Of a DNA stretch of 64,000 bases, positions 6,280 to 14,969 are shown piece after piece. Numbering within the stretch: the stretch's first letter is position 1; each line of letters begins with the position of its first letter. The stretch lies in contig DAOQAG010000007.1 of the NCBI GenBank assembly GCA_035353815.1, positions 1-64,000 on the forward strand. Reading direction: 5' to 3'. The stretch is from JAKPUX01 sp035353815 (GTDB taxonomy: Bacteria > Zhuqueibacterota > Zhuqueibacteria > Residuimicrobiales > Residuimicrobiaceae). The notes below the pieces were generated by a model. It did not search any database. It was given only the letters and a program-made list of their open reading frames with translations, and was not told the origin of the DNA. The translations under genes were made by a program, and so were the position numbers.

Positions 6280-8670
6280 ATGCGGATGAAAAACCTGCGG
6301 CAACTCCTCCTCTCCCTTGCACTATTCTTTACGATTCAATCCACTCTCCAGGCCACTGATATTCAGGACCTGCACCATAATGATGCCACCGGACGCCCTG
6401 CTGCGCCCTGGTCGATTGGCAAAACGGTCACCGTCACCGGTGTGATTACAGCGCCTTCCGGCCTGTTCAGCGCCACCACATTCGATATTTATATGCAGGA
6501 CAGCACTGCGGGGATCAATGTCTATTCCTCCCGCAGCGATCTTGCGGCTCTCCATCTTGGAGATCTGGTTTCCCTGACCGGCACGATCGGCTATGCGAAT
6601 GGCGGCATGACCTACATCAAGGATCCGTCGGTGATCACCCTGCTGGCGGCCAACCAGCCGCTGCCGGAGCCGCTGCTGCTGGATTGCGCCACCGCAGCCG
6701 GCAGCTTTCACGCCGATCTCTCCGAGCCGGATGAGAGTCGTCTGATCCGCGTCAACAACGTTCATGTTACCGGCGCCAACAGCGATGTCTATACGATCAG
6801 CGATGCCACCGGCACCATCCAGCTCTATCTCGATCCGGATGCGCATCTGCCGGTGCTGCCCAACGGCCCCTTCGACCTCATCGGCCTGCTCAACCAGTAC
6901 GATCCCAGTGTCCGGCCGCCGAAGAAAGCGGGCTACCGCATTATGCCCCGCTTCAGCTCCGACATTATTTCCCGCGGCGCTCCCTTGCTGGTTCAGCCGC
7001 TGCAGGAATCGGCGATCGAGCCCACGGCCGTCGAGCTCTCCTGGCAGACCGACCGTCCCGCCACCTCGCTGGTGCGCTTCGGCCGCGGCGCTGCACTCAG
7101 CCTGGGTGCCGCCGGCGATTCCGTCCTGACCGCCCGTCACAGCGTGCGGATTGACGGACTCGAGCCATCGACCCTCTACCGCGCCTGCGCCTGGTCGACG
7201 GATCCATCCGGCACCATGATCTCGGACACCCTGCTTTTCATCACCGCGTCCGGCCGGTCCAGCGGCACCATCGCGGTCTATTTCAATCAGTCCATCGACG
7301 CCTCCAAAGCCTGGCGTGAGGTCGCCCGCGGTCAAACCGATCTATCGACCATCATCGTCCAGCGCATCAACCAGGCCAAATACTCGCTCGATGTGCACTA
7401 TTACTCCTTCACCCATGCCGATATCGCCACAGCTCTGGTCAACGCCAAAAGACGCGGCGTCAGCGTCCGATTCATCGCCGATGACGCGACGAACACCGCA
7501 TCCAATGACAAAATCCGCTGGCTCAAGGAGGCGGGCATCCCGGTCATTGACGACTATTACGGCGCCAACGACAGCACCGCCGCCAGTCACAACAAGTTCG
7601 TCATTATCGATCATCGCGACCCGAGTTCCGGACTCGACGATTATCTCTGGACGGGTTCGAGCAACGCCTCCATCGCTGGCGCCACGCGCAATGGCGAGAA
7701 CATGCTCCTGATCCAGGACGAAAGCCTGTGTGAGGCCTACACCATCGAATTCAACGAAATGTGGGGCAGCAGCAGCGAAACCCCCGACCCGCTGCGCTCG
7801 CGCTTCGGTGCGCACAAAACCAACAATACGCCGCACCGCTTCAACATCGGCGGACGCTGGATCGAGCAGTATATGAGCCCCTCGGATGACACCGAAAGCC
7901 ATATTATCGCGGCCATCCTGGGCGCCGATCATTCGCTCTATTTCTGCATCCTCGCCTTCACCCAGAGCACCATCCTCAATGCCATGCGCAACCAGCGGGC
8001 ACAGATGCCAGGATTCACGATTCGCGGCGTTTTCGACCGGGAGAGCGTCTCCAGCGGCTACAGCGTCTATGCGGATATGGCCGGAACCGGCTCCTCGCCC
8101 TGGTCACCGCCCGCGGATGTCCACCTTGACATTCTCGGCGGCGATCTGCACCATAAATACCTTCTCGTCGACGCCGATCAGGCCGATTCCGATCCGATCG
8201 TCATCACCGGATCCCATAACTGGAGCGATGCCGCCAACACCCGGAACGATGAAAATACATTGATCATTCACGACCGCAACATCGCCAATCTGTATCTGCA
8301 GGAATTCTCCGCGCGCTATCACGAATCGGGCGGCACAGAAGAGATCAGCAGCGGCGTGGCACCGGCCGCCAGGGTGGAAGCCCTGCCCGAACAGTGGGTC
8401 CTGCAGCAGAATTATCCCAATCCCTTCAACAGCCGGACCATTTTTCCGTGCCAGGCAGCGCAAGGAGAAGAGGGCATGCGCCAGCTGGTGATCTACAATA
8501 TCAGCGGCGCACAAGTCGCCCGGCTCGAGGTGCCGGGCCGGCAGAGCGGAGCACCGGGTGTGGTTTGGGAGGGCCGGGATGAAACCGGAAACCTGTTGCC
8601 CACCGGCATCTATTTCGCCCGGTTGGCCGGCTCTCCCGCGCGACCGCTGAAGATCATCCTGATGCGCTAG
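6280..8670 (+). CDS. Secreted OB-fold / FN3 / double phospholipase-D-motif protein with sorting tail
   Basis: A 796-residue exported protein. Order of parts: signal peptide (1-25); an OB-fold like those of extracellular nucleases (about 26-130, VTVTGVITAP...DIYMQD...GDLVSLTGTIGY) followed by a second related segment (to about 230); a fibronectin type III-like domain (about 240-325); two PLD catalytic halves with HNKFVIID near 445 and HHKYLLVD near 625, each followed by a GS-x-N-x-S/W motif; and a FlgD-like C-terminal tail with QQNYPNPFNSRT. The two H-x-K-x4-D motifs form one active site, so phosphodiester cleavage of DNA/RNA or phospholipid outside the cell is expected; the OB-fold favours nucleic acid. 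The tail indicates export and surface sorting as in FCB bacteria. The start could equally be ATG 6286. Confidence 0.85.
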   Translation: MRMKNLRQLLLSLALFFTIQSTLQATDIQDLHHNDATGRPAAPWSIGKTVTVTGVITAPSGLFSATTFDIYMQDSTAGINVYSSRSDLAALHLGDLVSLTGTIGYANGGMTYIKDPSVITLLAANQPLPEPLLLDCATAAGSFHADLSEPDESRLIRVNNVHVTGANSDVYTISDATGTIQLYLDPDAHLPVLPNGPFDLIGLLNQYDPSVRPPKKAGYRIMPRFSSDIISRGAPLLVQPLQESAIEPTAVELSWQTDRPATSLVRFGRGAALSLGAAGDSVLTARHSVRIDGLEPSTLYRACAWSTDPSGTMISDTLLFITASGRSSGTIAVYFNQSIDASKAWREVARGQTDLSTIIVQRINQAKYSLDVHYYSFTHADIATALVNAKRRGVSVRFIADDATNTASNDKIRWLKEAGIPVIDDYYGANDSTAASHNKFVIIDHRDPSSGLDDYLWTGSSNASIAGATRNGENMLLIQDESLCEAYTIEFNEMWGSSSETPDPLRSRFGAHKTNNTPHRFNIGGRWIEQYMSPSDDTESHIIAAILGADHSLYFCILAFTQSTILNAMRNQRAQMPGFTIRGVFDRESVSSGYSVYADMAGTGSSPWSPPADVHLDILGGDLHHKYLLVDADQADSDPIVITGSHNWSDAANTRNDENTLIIHDRNIANLYLQEFSARYHESGGTEEISSGVAPAARVEALPEQWVLQQNYPNPFNSRTIFPCQAAQGEEGMRQLVIYNISGAQVARLEVPGRQSGAPGVVWEGRDETGNLLPTGIYFARLAGSPARPLKIILMR

Positions 8671-8773
8671 ATCGCCCGCAGTCTGGCCCAGCCAGGAATC
8701 TTGCGAACAATGCCTGGCCATGTTGACTTGAAAAGCATTATTTAGCTTCTTCCATAACTAAAGGACGAATGGC

Positions 8774-9802
8774 ATGTTAATGAAAGCGTTGGTTAAAAAG
8801 AAGGCAGGCCCGGGAATCTGGCTCGAAGAGGTCCCCGTGCCCTCCTACGGCAACAACGATTTGCTGATCAAGGTGACCCATACGGCCATTTGCGGCACCG
8901 ACCTGCACATCTATAAGTGGGATGAATGGTCACAGCGGACGATCAAGACCCCGATGACCATCGGCCACGAATTTGTCGGCATCGTCGCGGCCAAGGGCCA
9001 GAACGTCGTTGGCTACGAGATCGGCGAGCGGGTTTCCGGCGAAGGCCACATCGTTTGCGGCCTCTGCCGCAGCTGCCGCGCCGGCCGCCGCCACCTCTGC
9101 ACCAATACGATCGGCATCGGCGTCAACCGGGACGGCTGCTTTGCCGAGTACCTTTGCTTGCCGGCGAGTAATGCTTGGCATGTCGCCGACTCCATCCCTT
9201 CGGAAATCGCCGCCTTTTTCGATCCCTATGGCAATGCCACCCATTGCGCGCTCAGCTTTGACATGGTCGGCGAGGATGTGCTGATCACCGGCGCCGGCCC
9301 GATCGGCTGTATCGCGGTGGCGATCTGCAAGCATGTCGGCGCCCGTAATGTCGTCATCACCGATGTCAATCCCTACCGCCTCGATCTGGCGCGCAAGCTG
9401 GGCGCCACTCTGGCGGTCAATGTAGCCGACGAAAGCATCACTGCCGCGGTCAAAAAGCTCGGCATGGTCGGTTTCGACATCGGCCTGGAGATGTCCGGCA
9501 ATGCCCAGGCCTTCGAAAGCATGCTCGAAAATATGTACCATGGCGGCCGCATCGCCCTGCTCGGCATCCTGCCCAAGACCACCCAGATCAACTGGGATCA
9601 GGTCATATTCAAAGGTCTCCATCTCAAGGGCATTTACGGCCGGGAGATTTTCGAGACCTGGTACAAGATGCAGACCATGCTGCAAAGCGGGCTGAATATC
9701 GCACCGGTGCTGACGCATCGGCTGAAATTTGCCGACTTTCAGCAGGGTTTTGATGCCATGGCATCGGGCAATTCCGGCAAGGTGGTTCTTGAACTGGAGT
9801 AG
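8774..9802 (+). CDS. tdh: L-threonine 3-dehydrogenase
   Basis: Zinc-dependent medium-chain dehydrogenase, 342 residues, oxidising L-threonine to 2-amino-3-ketobutyrate with NAD. Catalytic zinc ligands are seen in CGTDLHIYKWDEW (about 40) and GHEF (about 66), the structural zinc site is CGLCRSC...HLC (about 97-111), and the nucleotide-binding Rossmann motif is GAGPIGCIAV (about 175). The spacing of all motifs and the DLHIYKW signature fit Tdh rather than a generic alcohol dehydrogenase. AAAGGA at 8760 gives a good spacing of 8 to this ATG; ATG 8780 is a weaker choice. It is followed 24 bases later by kbl, the next step of the same pathway. Confidence 0.96.
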   Translation: MLMKALVKKKAGPGIWLEEVPVPSYGNNDLLIKVTHTAICGTDLHIYKWDEWSQRTIKTPMTIGHEFVGIVAAKGQNVVGYEIGERVSGEGHIVCGLCRSCRAGRRHLCTNTIGIGVNRDGCFAEYLCLPASNAWHVADSIPSEIAAFFDPYGNATHCALSFDMVGEDVLITGAGPIGCIAVAICKHVGARNVVITDVNPYRLDLARKLGATLAVNVADESITAAVKKLGMVGFDIGLEMSGNAQAFESMLENMYHGGRIALLGILPKTTQINWDQVIFKGLHLKGIYGREIFETWYKMQTMLQSGLNIAPVLTHRLKFADFQQGFDAMASGNSGKVVLELE

Positions 9803-9826
9803 AGGTCTATTTGTGGAGAACGTCAC

Positions 9827-11017
9827 ATGTATGGAATCATGCAACAGGAAGTGAACCAGTGGCTTGACGAGATCCGTCAGGCGGGTTTGTACAAGAATGA
9901 GCGGGTTATTGCCACTCCTCAGGGGGCGCGGATCGCCGTGAAAGGGGGGAGGGAGGTCCTCAACTTTTGCGCCAACAACTATCTCGGCCTGGCAAACCAT
10001 CCCCAAGTGATCGCTGCGGCTAAGGCCGCCCTGGACCGCTGGGGGTATGGTATCTCCTCGGTGCGATTTATCTGCGGCACCCTGGAGATCCACAAGGAAC
10101 TGGAACGCAAGATCGCTGCGTTTCTCGGTGCCGAAGATGCCATTCTCTACGCCGCCTGTTTCGACGCCAATGGCGGGGTCTTCGAGCCCTTTATGGGCGC
10201 CGAGAGTGCCATCATCACCGACAGCCTCAATCATGCCTCGATCATCGACGGCATCCGGCTGGCCAAGGCGCAGCGGTTGATCTACCAGCATGCCGATATG
10301 ACCGATCTTGAGGCGAAGCTCAAGGAGACCGCCACGGCCAAATTCCGGCTGATCGCCACCGATGGCGTCTTTTCCATGGATGGCGATATCGCCCGGCTGG
10401 ACGAAATCTGCGCTCTGGCCGAGCGTTACCACGCTCTGGTGATGGTCGATGACAGCCACGCCACCGGCTTTATGGGCAAGACCGGGCGGGGCACGGTCGA
10501 GCATTGCGGCGTCCAGGGGCGCGTCGATCTGCTCACCACCACCTTCGGCAAGGCCCTCGGCGGCGCGATGGGGGGCTGTGTCGCCGGTCATGCCGGGATG
10601 ATCGAGTTCCTGCGCCAGAAGAGCCGTCCCTATCTCTTCTCGAATTCCCTGGCTCCGGCCATCGCCGGGGCAACGCTTGCTGTGCTCGAACTGCTCTCCA
10701 GCACCACCGATTTGCGCGACAAACTGGAGAAAAACACCGCCTATTTTCGTTCGCGTATGACGGAGGCCGGATTTGACATCCGTCCTGGTGTGCATCCGAT
10801 CGTGCCGATCATGCTCTATGATGAAAAGCTCGCCCACGCCATGGCCGATGCCCTGCTGAACGAGGGCATTTACGTGATCGGGTTCAGCTATCCCGTGGTC
10901 GCCAAAGGGGCGGCGCGGATCCGAGTGCAGATTTCCGCCGCCCACGAGACCGGGGATCTGGATCAGGCCATCGCCGCCTTCGCCCGGATCGGCCGCCAGA
11001 TGGGCGTCATCAGGTAA
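9827..11017 (+). CDS. kbl: Glycine C-acetyltransferase (2-amino-3-ketobutyrate CoA ligase)
   Basis: A 396-residue PLP enzyme of the alpha-oxoamine synthase family. With CoA it splits 2-amino-3-ketobutyrate to glycine and acetyl-CoA, finishing threonine breakdown begun by Tdh. Seen: NFCANNYLGLANHP near the N-terminus, VMVDDSHATGFMG with the PLP-binding Asp and His, and TTFGKALGGAMGG with the Schiff-base Lys (about 245). Length and motif order are normal. The unstable intermediate explains the tight tdh-kbl pairing. The next gene, ispG, starts seven bases after the stop, so transcription probably continues. Confidence 0.96.
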   Translation: MYGIMQQEVNQWLDEIRQAGLYKNERVIATPQGARIAVKGGREVLNFCANNYLGLANHPQVIAAAKAALDRWGYGISSVRFICGTLEIHKELERKIAAFLGAEDAILYAACFDANGGVFEPFMGAESAIITDSLNHASIIDGIRLAKAQRLIYQHADMTDLEAKLKETATAKFRLIATDGVFSMDGDIARLDEICALAERYHALVMVDDSHATGFMGKTGRGTVEHCGVQGRVDLLTTTFGKALGGAMGGCVAGHAGMIEFLRQKSRPYLFSNSLAPAIAGATLAVLELLSSTTDLRDKLEKNTAYFRSRMTEAGFDIRPGVHPIVPIMLYDEKLAHAMADALLNEGIYVIGFSYPVVAKGAARIRVQISAAHETGDLDQAIAAFARIGRQMGVIR

Positions 11018-11024
11018 CCCGGCC

Positions 11025-12095
11025 ATGAGCGAATCTGCCATTCCGCGCCGCCGCAGCCGCAAAATCCGGATCGGCCCCCTGAGCATGGGGGGCGATGCCC
11101 CCATTGTCATCCAGTCGATGCTCAACACCAAGACCACCGATGTCGCGGGCTCGCTGGAGCAGATCGACCGTCTGCACTCAGCGGGCTGCCAGCTGGTCCG
11201 GCTCGCGATCCCCCATGCCGATGCACTGCCCGGCTTTGCCGAGATCAAGAAACACGCGCCCATGCCGCTGGTGGCGGATATCCATTTCGATTACCGCCTC
11301 GCTCTGGGCGCGCTCGATGCCGGTGCGGACAAGATCCGTATCAATCCGGGCAATATCGGCGGGCGGGACAAGGTGCGTCAGGTGGTGGAAAAAGCCATGG
11401 CTTGCCACGCTCCGATCCGTATCGGTGTCAACTCGGGCTCCGTCGAGAAGGATCTGCTTGAAGAGGAGGGAGGCCCAACCGTCCAGGCCCTGGTGCGCAG
11501 CGCCTTGCGCCACGTCGCTCTGTGCCGGGAATTCGGGGCGGAGGATCTCGTTCTCTCGCTCAAATCCTCGGACGTGCTGCGTACCATTGCGGCCTATCAG
11601 CACATCGCTGCGGAGTGCGACCTGCCGCTGCACATCGGCGTCACCGAGGCTGGCACGGTCAAAGCGGGAACCATCCGCTCTGCGGTCGCCCTGGGCATCC
11701 TCTTGCACCAGGGCATCGGCGACACGTTGCGCGTTTCCCTGACCGGCGATGTCGTTCAGGAGGTCCTTGCCGCCCGGCTTATCCTTAAAAGCCTCGATCT
11801 AATCGATGAGGGCATCACCCTGATCTCATGTCCGACCTGCGGCCGCACGGAGGTCGATCTGGTACCCATCGCCGAGGAGGTAGAGTCCCGGCTGGCCCAC
11901 GTTCGATGGCCGCTGAAGGTGGCGGTGATGGGCTGCGTGGTCAATGGCCCCGGAGAGGCCCGCGAGGCGGACATCGGAGTGGCCTGCGGCCGCGGCAGCG
12001 CGGTGCTGATCAAAAAGGGCGAGATCATTCGCCGGATACCCGAGGATCAAATCGTCGAAACCCTGGTCGCGGAGGTTTTGAATTGGCCCGGCTGA
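11025..12095 (+). CDS. ispG: 4-hydroxy-3-methylbut-2-en-1-yl diphosphate synthase
   Basis: IspG (GcpE), 356 residues, the [4Fe-4S] enzyme of the penultimate MEP isoprenoid step. The TIM-barrel half contains RLAIPHADALPGFAEIK, VADIHFDYRLAL and INPGNIGG; the reductase-like half carries the cluster ligands in CPTCGR (about 268-271) and CVVNGPGEA (about 304). The length is that of the short bacterial form without the plant-type insertion. Its place between kbl and a Rossmann protein is probably transcriptional convenience rather than pathway logic; no other MEP gene is in the window. Confidence 0.97.
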   Translation: MSESAIPRRRSRKIRIGPLSMGGDAPIVIQSMLNTKTTDVAGSLEQIDRLHSAGCQLVRLAIPHADALPGFAEIKKHAPMPLVADIHFDYRLALGALDAGADKIRINPGNIGGRDKVRQVVEKAMACHAPIRIGVNSGSVEKDLLEEEGGPTVQALVRSALRHVALCREFGAEDLVLSLKSSDVLRTIAAYQHIAAECDLPLHIGVTEAGTVKAGTIRSAVALGILLHQGIGDTLRVSLTGDVVQEVLAARLILKSLDLIDEGITLISCPTCGRTEVDLVPIAEEVESRLAHVRWPLKVAVMGCVVNGPGEAREADIGVACGRGSAVLIKKGEIIRRIPEDQIVETLVAEVLNWPG

Positions 12096-12152
12096 AGCCG
12101 GTACGCCGTATCAACGCAGCGAGCAGCACCCAATGGATGGAGGGGAGTGCAG

Positions 12153-13853
12153 ATGAAGAGTCATTCTGAGCGTGTCATGATTCTGGGGGGAAGCGGACTG
12201 GTGGGGTACCAGATCGCCAGGCATATTGCGCGTGAAGTGCAGCCCCGCACCATATTTATTGTCGCCCTGCATCAGGAGAGCATGCGCCGGGCGATGCAGC
12301 AGCTGCGCAAGGAATTCCCTCGGGTGACTTTCGATGGGGCCTGGGGCAATCTCTTTCTGCGCAGCACCGCGCATGACAAGAAACGCAGCGAGCTGCACAA
12401 CCATAAACAGGTGCAGGAGCTGCTGCAAGATCTGTACGCCGACGCCGCTTCGTCCGGATCCCGCAACCTGCTCTCCGAACTTTTACGCAAACAAAAGCCC
12501 GACATCGTCGTCGACACCCTCCCCTTCGCACCCAGGCTGGCCTGGATGGACGATTCAACCCGAATACGCTCCATTATCCAGGAGCTGGAGGCCCTGCCCT
12601 CCGGCAAGACAACCGGAAAGGAGTATGCGGTGCCGCGCAGCTTGATCGAGGCTATCGAGCAGACCCTGGCCCAGCTCGCCATCCCGCATCTGACCCGGCA
12701 CATCCAGATCCTTCATGAGGCCTTGACGAGCGTTGGCACCAGCATTTATCTCAAGGTGGGAACCACAGGCACCGGCGGCATGGGCTTGAATATCCCCTAC
12801 ACCACCAGTGAGGACCGGCCAAGCAGCCGCCTCCTGGCCCGGACCGCCATTGCCTTCGCCCACAGCGGCTTGCTTTTCACGATGGCGCGAACACCCGGCG
12901 CGCCCATCGTCAAGGAGATCAAGCCGGCCGCGCTGATCGGCAGCCGCCAGGTGGAACATCGGGTCCTGACGCAGGACAACAAGCCTCTGCCCCTCTATCA
13001 TGCCAAAAAGACCCTGCTCGCCAACGCGCTTTCCCTGAACCCGGATGTGGGTTATGCCCGCCGTGGCGATCTCTCCATGGTCGGGGTGCATACCGGCGCC
13101 ACCGGATTCCTCACCCGCAATGAATTCGAAGCCATTACCACCACGTTTCAAATGGAATTCATAACCCCCGAAGAAATAGCACAAATCGTTGTTCTCGAAA
13201 TTCAGGGGGTCAACACCGGCCACGATGTCCTCGCAGCGATGCAGGCCGCTGTAATCGATCCCAGCTATCGCGCCGGCTTGCTGCGCAAGCCGATCCTCGA
13301 CAAGATGAAACAACTGGAAAACGAGACCCAATCCCATAGCGTCGCCCTCGGGCAACTCGGGCCGCCGGAACTGTCCAAGCTTCTCTATGAGGCCTGGCTC
13401 TTCAAGGCCAAGTACCATCGGATCGAGCGCTCGCTCAGCCAGAGTCCGGAAGAGATCAGCCGTGCACTCGAGCAGTATATTCTGCATCATCCGATCCGCC
13501 ATACCATCATTTCAATCGGCATTCCAATTCTCATGCCCGATGGCTGCACCCTTTTTCGCGGTCCATTGCTCAAGATTCCCGAATACCGGGGCGTCGCCGA
13601 ACTGGCTGTTTCACCCGCAGCGATCAACCTCTGGGCGGACAAGGGCTGGATCGATCTGCGTCCGTCCAACATCGCCCGGTGGCAGCAGCGGTTCGGCCGG
13701 ATGGTGGATTCCGATAAAACCTTTTTTGACCTCAATTCAGGCGACCAGGGTCGTGGGCCCAGTCCGGGTGAACCGATGGAAGTCGGCGATGTGGTCGGCT
13801 GGCTTCTAAATAACGACCCTGCTCTGGCTGGTTTTCGTCTCCGGTCCAGTTGA
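12153..13853 (+). CDS. Unrecognised NAD(P)-binding Rossmann-fold protein
   Basis: A 566-residue protein starting with a dinucleotide-binding motif (MILGGSGLVGYQIARHI near residue 10), like short-chain or epimerase-type dehydrogenases. After about 150 residues it diverges: SIYLKVGTTGTGGMGLNIPYT near 200, a helical stretch near 370-440, and a C-terminal segment with DPALAGFRLRSS. No catalytic YxxxK is evident, so a simple reductase is doubtful. ATG 12153 is chosen because GGAGG (12139-12143) is well placed, while an in-frame GTG at 12147 lies inside that site. It follows ispG by 57 bases and overlaps the reading region of the glycosyltransferase. A conserved protein of unknown function with a nucleotide-binding N-terminus is all that can be said. 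Confidence 0.85.
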   Translation: MKSHSERVMILGGSGLVGYQIARHIAREVQPRTIFIVALHQESMRRAMQQLRKEFPRVTFDGAWGNLFLRSTAHDKKRSELHNHKQVQELLQDLYADAASSGSRNLLSELLRKQKPDIVVDTLPFAPRLAWMDDSTRIRSIIQELEALPSGKTTGKEYAVPRSLIEAIEQTLAQLAIPHLTRHIQILHEALTSVGTSIYLKVGTTGTGGMGLNIPYTTSEDRPSSRLLARTAIAFAHSGLLFTMARTPGAPIVKEIKPAALIGSRQVEHRVLTQDNKPLPLYHAKKTLLANALSLNPDVGYARRGDLSMVGVHTGATGFLTRNEFEAITTTFQMEFITPEEIAQIVVLEIQGVNTGHDVLAAMQAAVIDPSYRAGLLRKPILDKMKQLENETQSHSVALGQLGPPELSKLLYEAWLFKAKYHRIERSLSQSPEEISRALEQYILHHPIRHTIISIGIPILMPDGCTLFRGPLLKIPEYRGVAELAVSPAAINLWADKGWIDLRPSNIARWQQRFGRMVDSDKTFFDLNSGDQGRGPSPGEPMEVGDVVGWLLNNDPALAGFRLRSS

Positions 13854-13957
13854 ACCGCCCGGGCCATGAAGCACCGGGGAGGATCAGGCCGGCGCGGAAC
13901 ATCGTGGCTTCTCCCCCGCGAGGGGGTGCGGACCCGAGCCGCAACAAGGCTGGAAGG

Positions 13958-14707
13958 ATGGAGGCGCCTCCCCGGGCGGCGAGTTGCGACGGTGGGGGCG
14001 CCGGGGTGGCGCTGGCTGCCGGCCCTGCGGAAATCCTGATTGCAGTCCCGGCTTGCAATGAGGCAGCGGTACTGGGGGATGTGATCACCCGCATCCGCGC
14101 CGCGGCGCCGCAATGCGCGCTCCTGGTGATCGATGATGGATCGCAGGACGGGACGCCGGAGGTGCTGCAGCGCTTGCAGCTAGCCTCGCTGTGCCATGCG
14201 GTCACTCGTGGTAAAGGGTGTTGCCTGCGTGATGCGCTGGCCGAAGCCCGGCGGCGTGGCTGCGGCTGGCTGATCACCCTTGATGGCGACGGCCAGCATG
14301 ATCCCGCCTTTTTGCCACGATTCCTGGAGGCCATCGGCTGCGGCGAGGCGGATGTTCTGATCGGCTGCCGGCAGGGGAGAGCGGGGCAGATGCCCTGGCC
14401 GCGCCGCATCAGCAACAGCCTGAGCTCAATCCTGGTCTCCTGCTTCTCCGGCATCCGCTTTCATGATGCGCAGTGCGGGTATCGCGCCATGCGTGTGGAT
14501 CTGGAAGGGCTGGCGGAGTGCCGGGAGGAGGGATTTCAATATGAAAGCGAGGTTTTGCTGCGCCTCGGCCGCCGCCGCGCCCGTTTCCGGGAAATCCCGA
14601 TCTCGACCTGCTACAGCGCTGCAGCGAGTCGTATTCGCTATGGGGCGGATACGCTGCGTTTTCTCCGGCTTCTTTGGCGCAGCCTGTGGTGGGCAAAATC
14701 GGCCTGA
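13958..14707 (+). CDS. Family 2 glycosyltransferase
   Basis: A GT-A glycosyltransferase of the dolichol-phosphate-mannose-synthase-like group, 249 residues from ATG 13958. Seen: IAVPACNEAAVLGDVI at the N-terminus, VIDDGSQDGTPEVL, the metal/sugar-nucleotide motif LDGDGQHDP, and QCGYRAMR in the acceptor region. There is no membrane segment at the C-terminus, so it may be a soluble or peripheral polyprenyl-phosphate glycosyltransferase. The frame is open back to a TTG at 13850 that overlaps the previous stop, but those extra 36 residues are Pro/Arg/Gly-rich and lie before the fold, so the internal ATG is preferred; it has AAGG about 9 bases upstream. Confidence 0.85.
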   Translation: MEAPPRAASCDGGGAGVALAAGPAEILIAVPACNEAAVLGDVITRIRAAAPQCALLVIDDGSQDGTPEVLQRLQLASLCHAVTRGKGCCLRDALAEARRRGCGWLITLDGDGQHDPAFLPRFLEAIGCGEADVLIGCRQGRAGQMPWPRRISNSLSSILVSCFSGIRFHDAQCGYRAMRVDLEGLAECREEGFQYESEVLLRLGRRRARFREIPISTCYSAAASRIRYGADTLRFLRLLWRSLWWAKSA

Positions 14708-14720
14708 GTGAATTATTTGC

Positions 14721-14749
14721 TTGTATTACTCGTGAATATATTGTATATT
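14721..14749 (+). promoter_or_regulatory. Promoter of tRNA-Pro(CGG)
   Basis: TTGTAT (14721-14726), 17-base spacer, TATATT (14744-14749); the tRNA begins 12 bases after the -10 box. Confidence 0.6.
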
Positions 14750-14760
14750 TTTGTCCCTTT

Positions 14761-14835
14761 CGGGGCGTAGCGCAGTTCGGCTAGCGCGCCTGGTTCGGGA
14801 CCAGGAGGTCGGTGGTTCAAATCCACTCGCCCCGA
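14761..14835 (+). tRNA. tRNA-Pro (CGG)
   Basis: Acceptor CGGGGCG (14761-14767) pairs with CGCCCCG (14828-14834); the D stem is GCGC/GCGC, and the anticodon stem CCTGG/CCAGG holds loop TTCGGGA with anticodon CGG. The TTCAAAT T-loop is present. CCA is not encoded. The C1 start is typical of proline tRNAs. Confidence 0.95.
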
Positions 14836-14841
14836 CAGCCA

Positions 14842-14876
14842 AGCCCATTTGCATCCTCTGCGAATGGGCTTTTTTT
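14842..14876 (+). terminator. Rho-independent terminator of tRNA-Pro(CGG)
   Basis: AGCCCATT (14842-14849) pairs with AATGGGCT (14863-14870), followed by a T-run. Confidence 0.85.
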
Positions 14877-14896
14877 ATGGGAGAGCCGTGAAATGC

Positions 14897-14925
14897 TTGA
14901 TATTGAATATAATCTTCGCTATATT
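14897..14925 (+). promoter_or_regulatory. Promoter of leuS
   Basis: TTGATA (14897-14902), 17-base spacer, TATATT (14920-14925), about 45 bases before the leuS start. Confidence 0.65.
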
Positions 14926-14969
14926 TCATAATTATTCCTTTATGCTGACCCTGGATGAGGATGGTGCAT

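Noticed and set aside
8690..8720. Hairpin after the PLD gene as terminator
   Set aside because: CCAGG/CCTGG pairing is short, has a large loop and lacks a T-run.
8723..8758. Promoter for tdh from TTGACT
   Set aside because: No acceptable -10 box at 16-18 bases; the nearest AT-rich hexamers are 10 or 24 bases away.
8930..11263. 777-codon frame opposite tdh and kbl
   Set aside because: Spans two well-supported genes on the other strand; low-complexity shadow.
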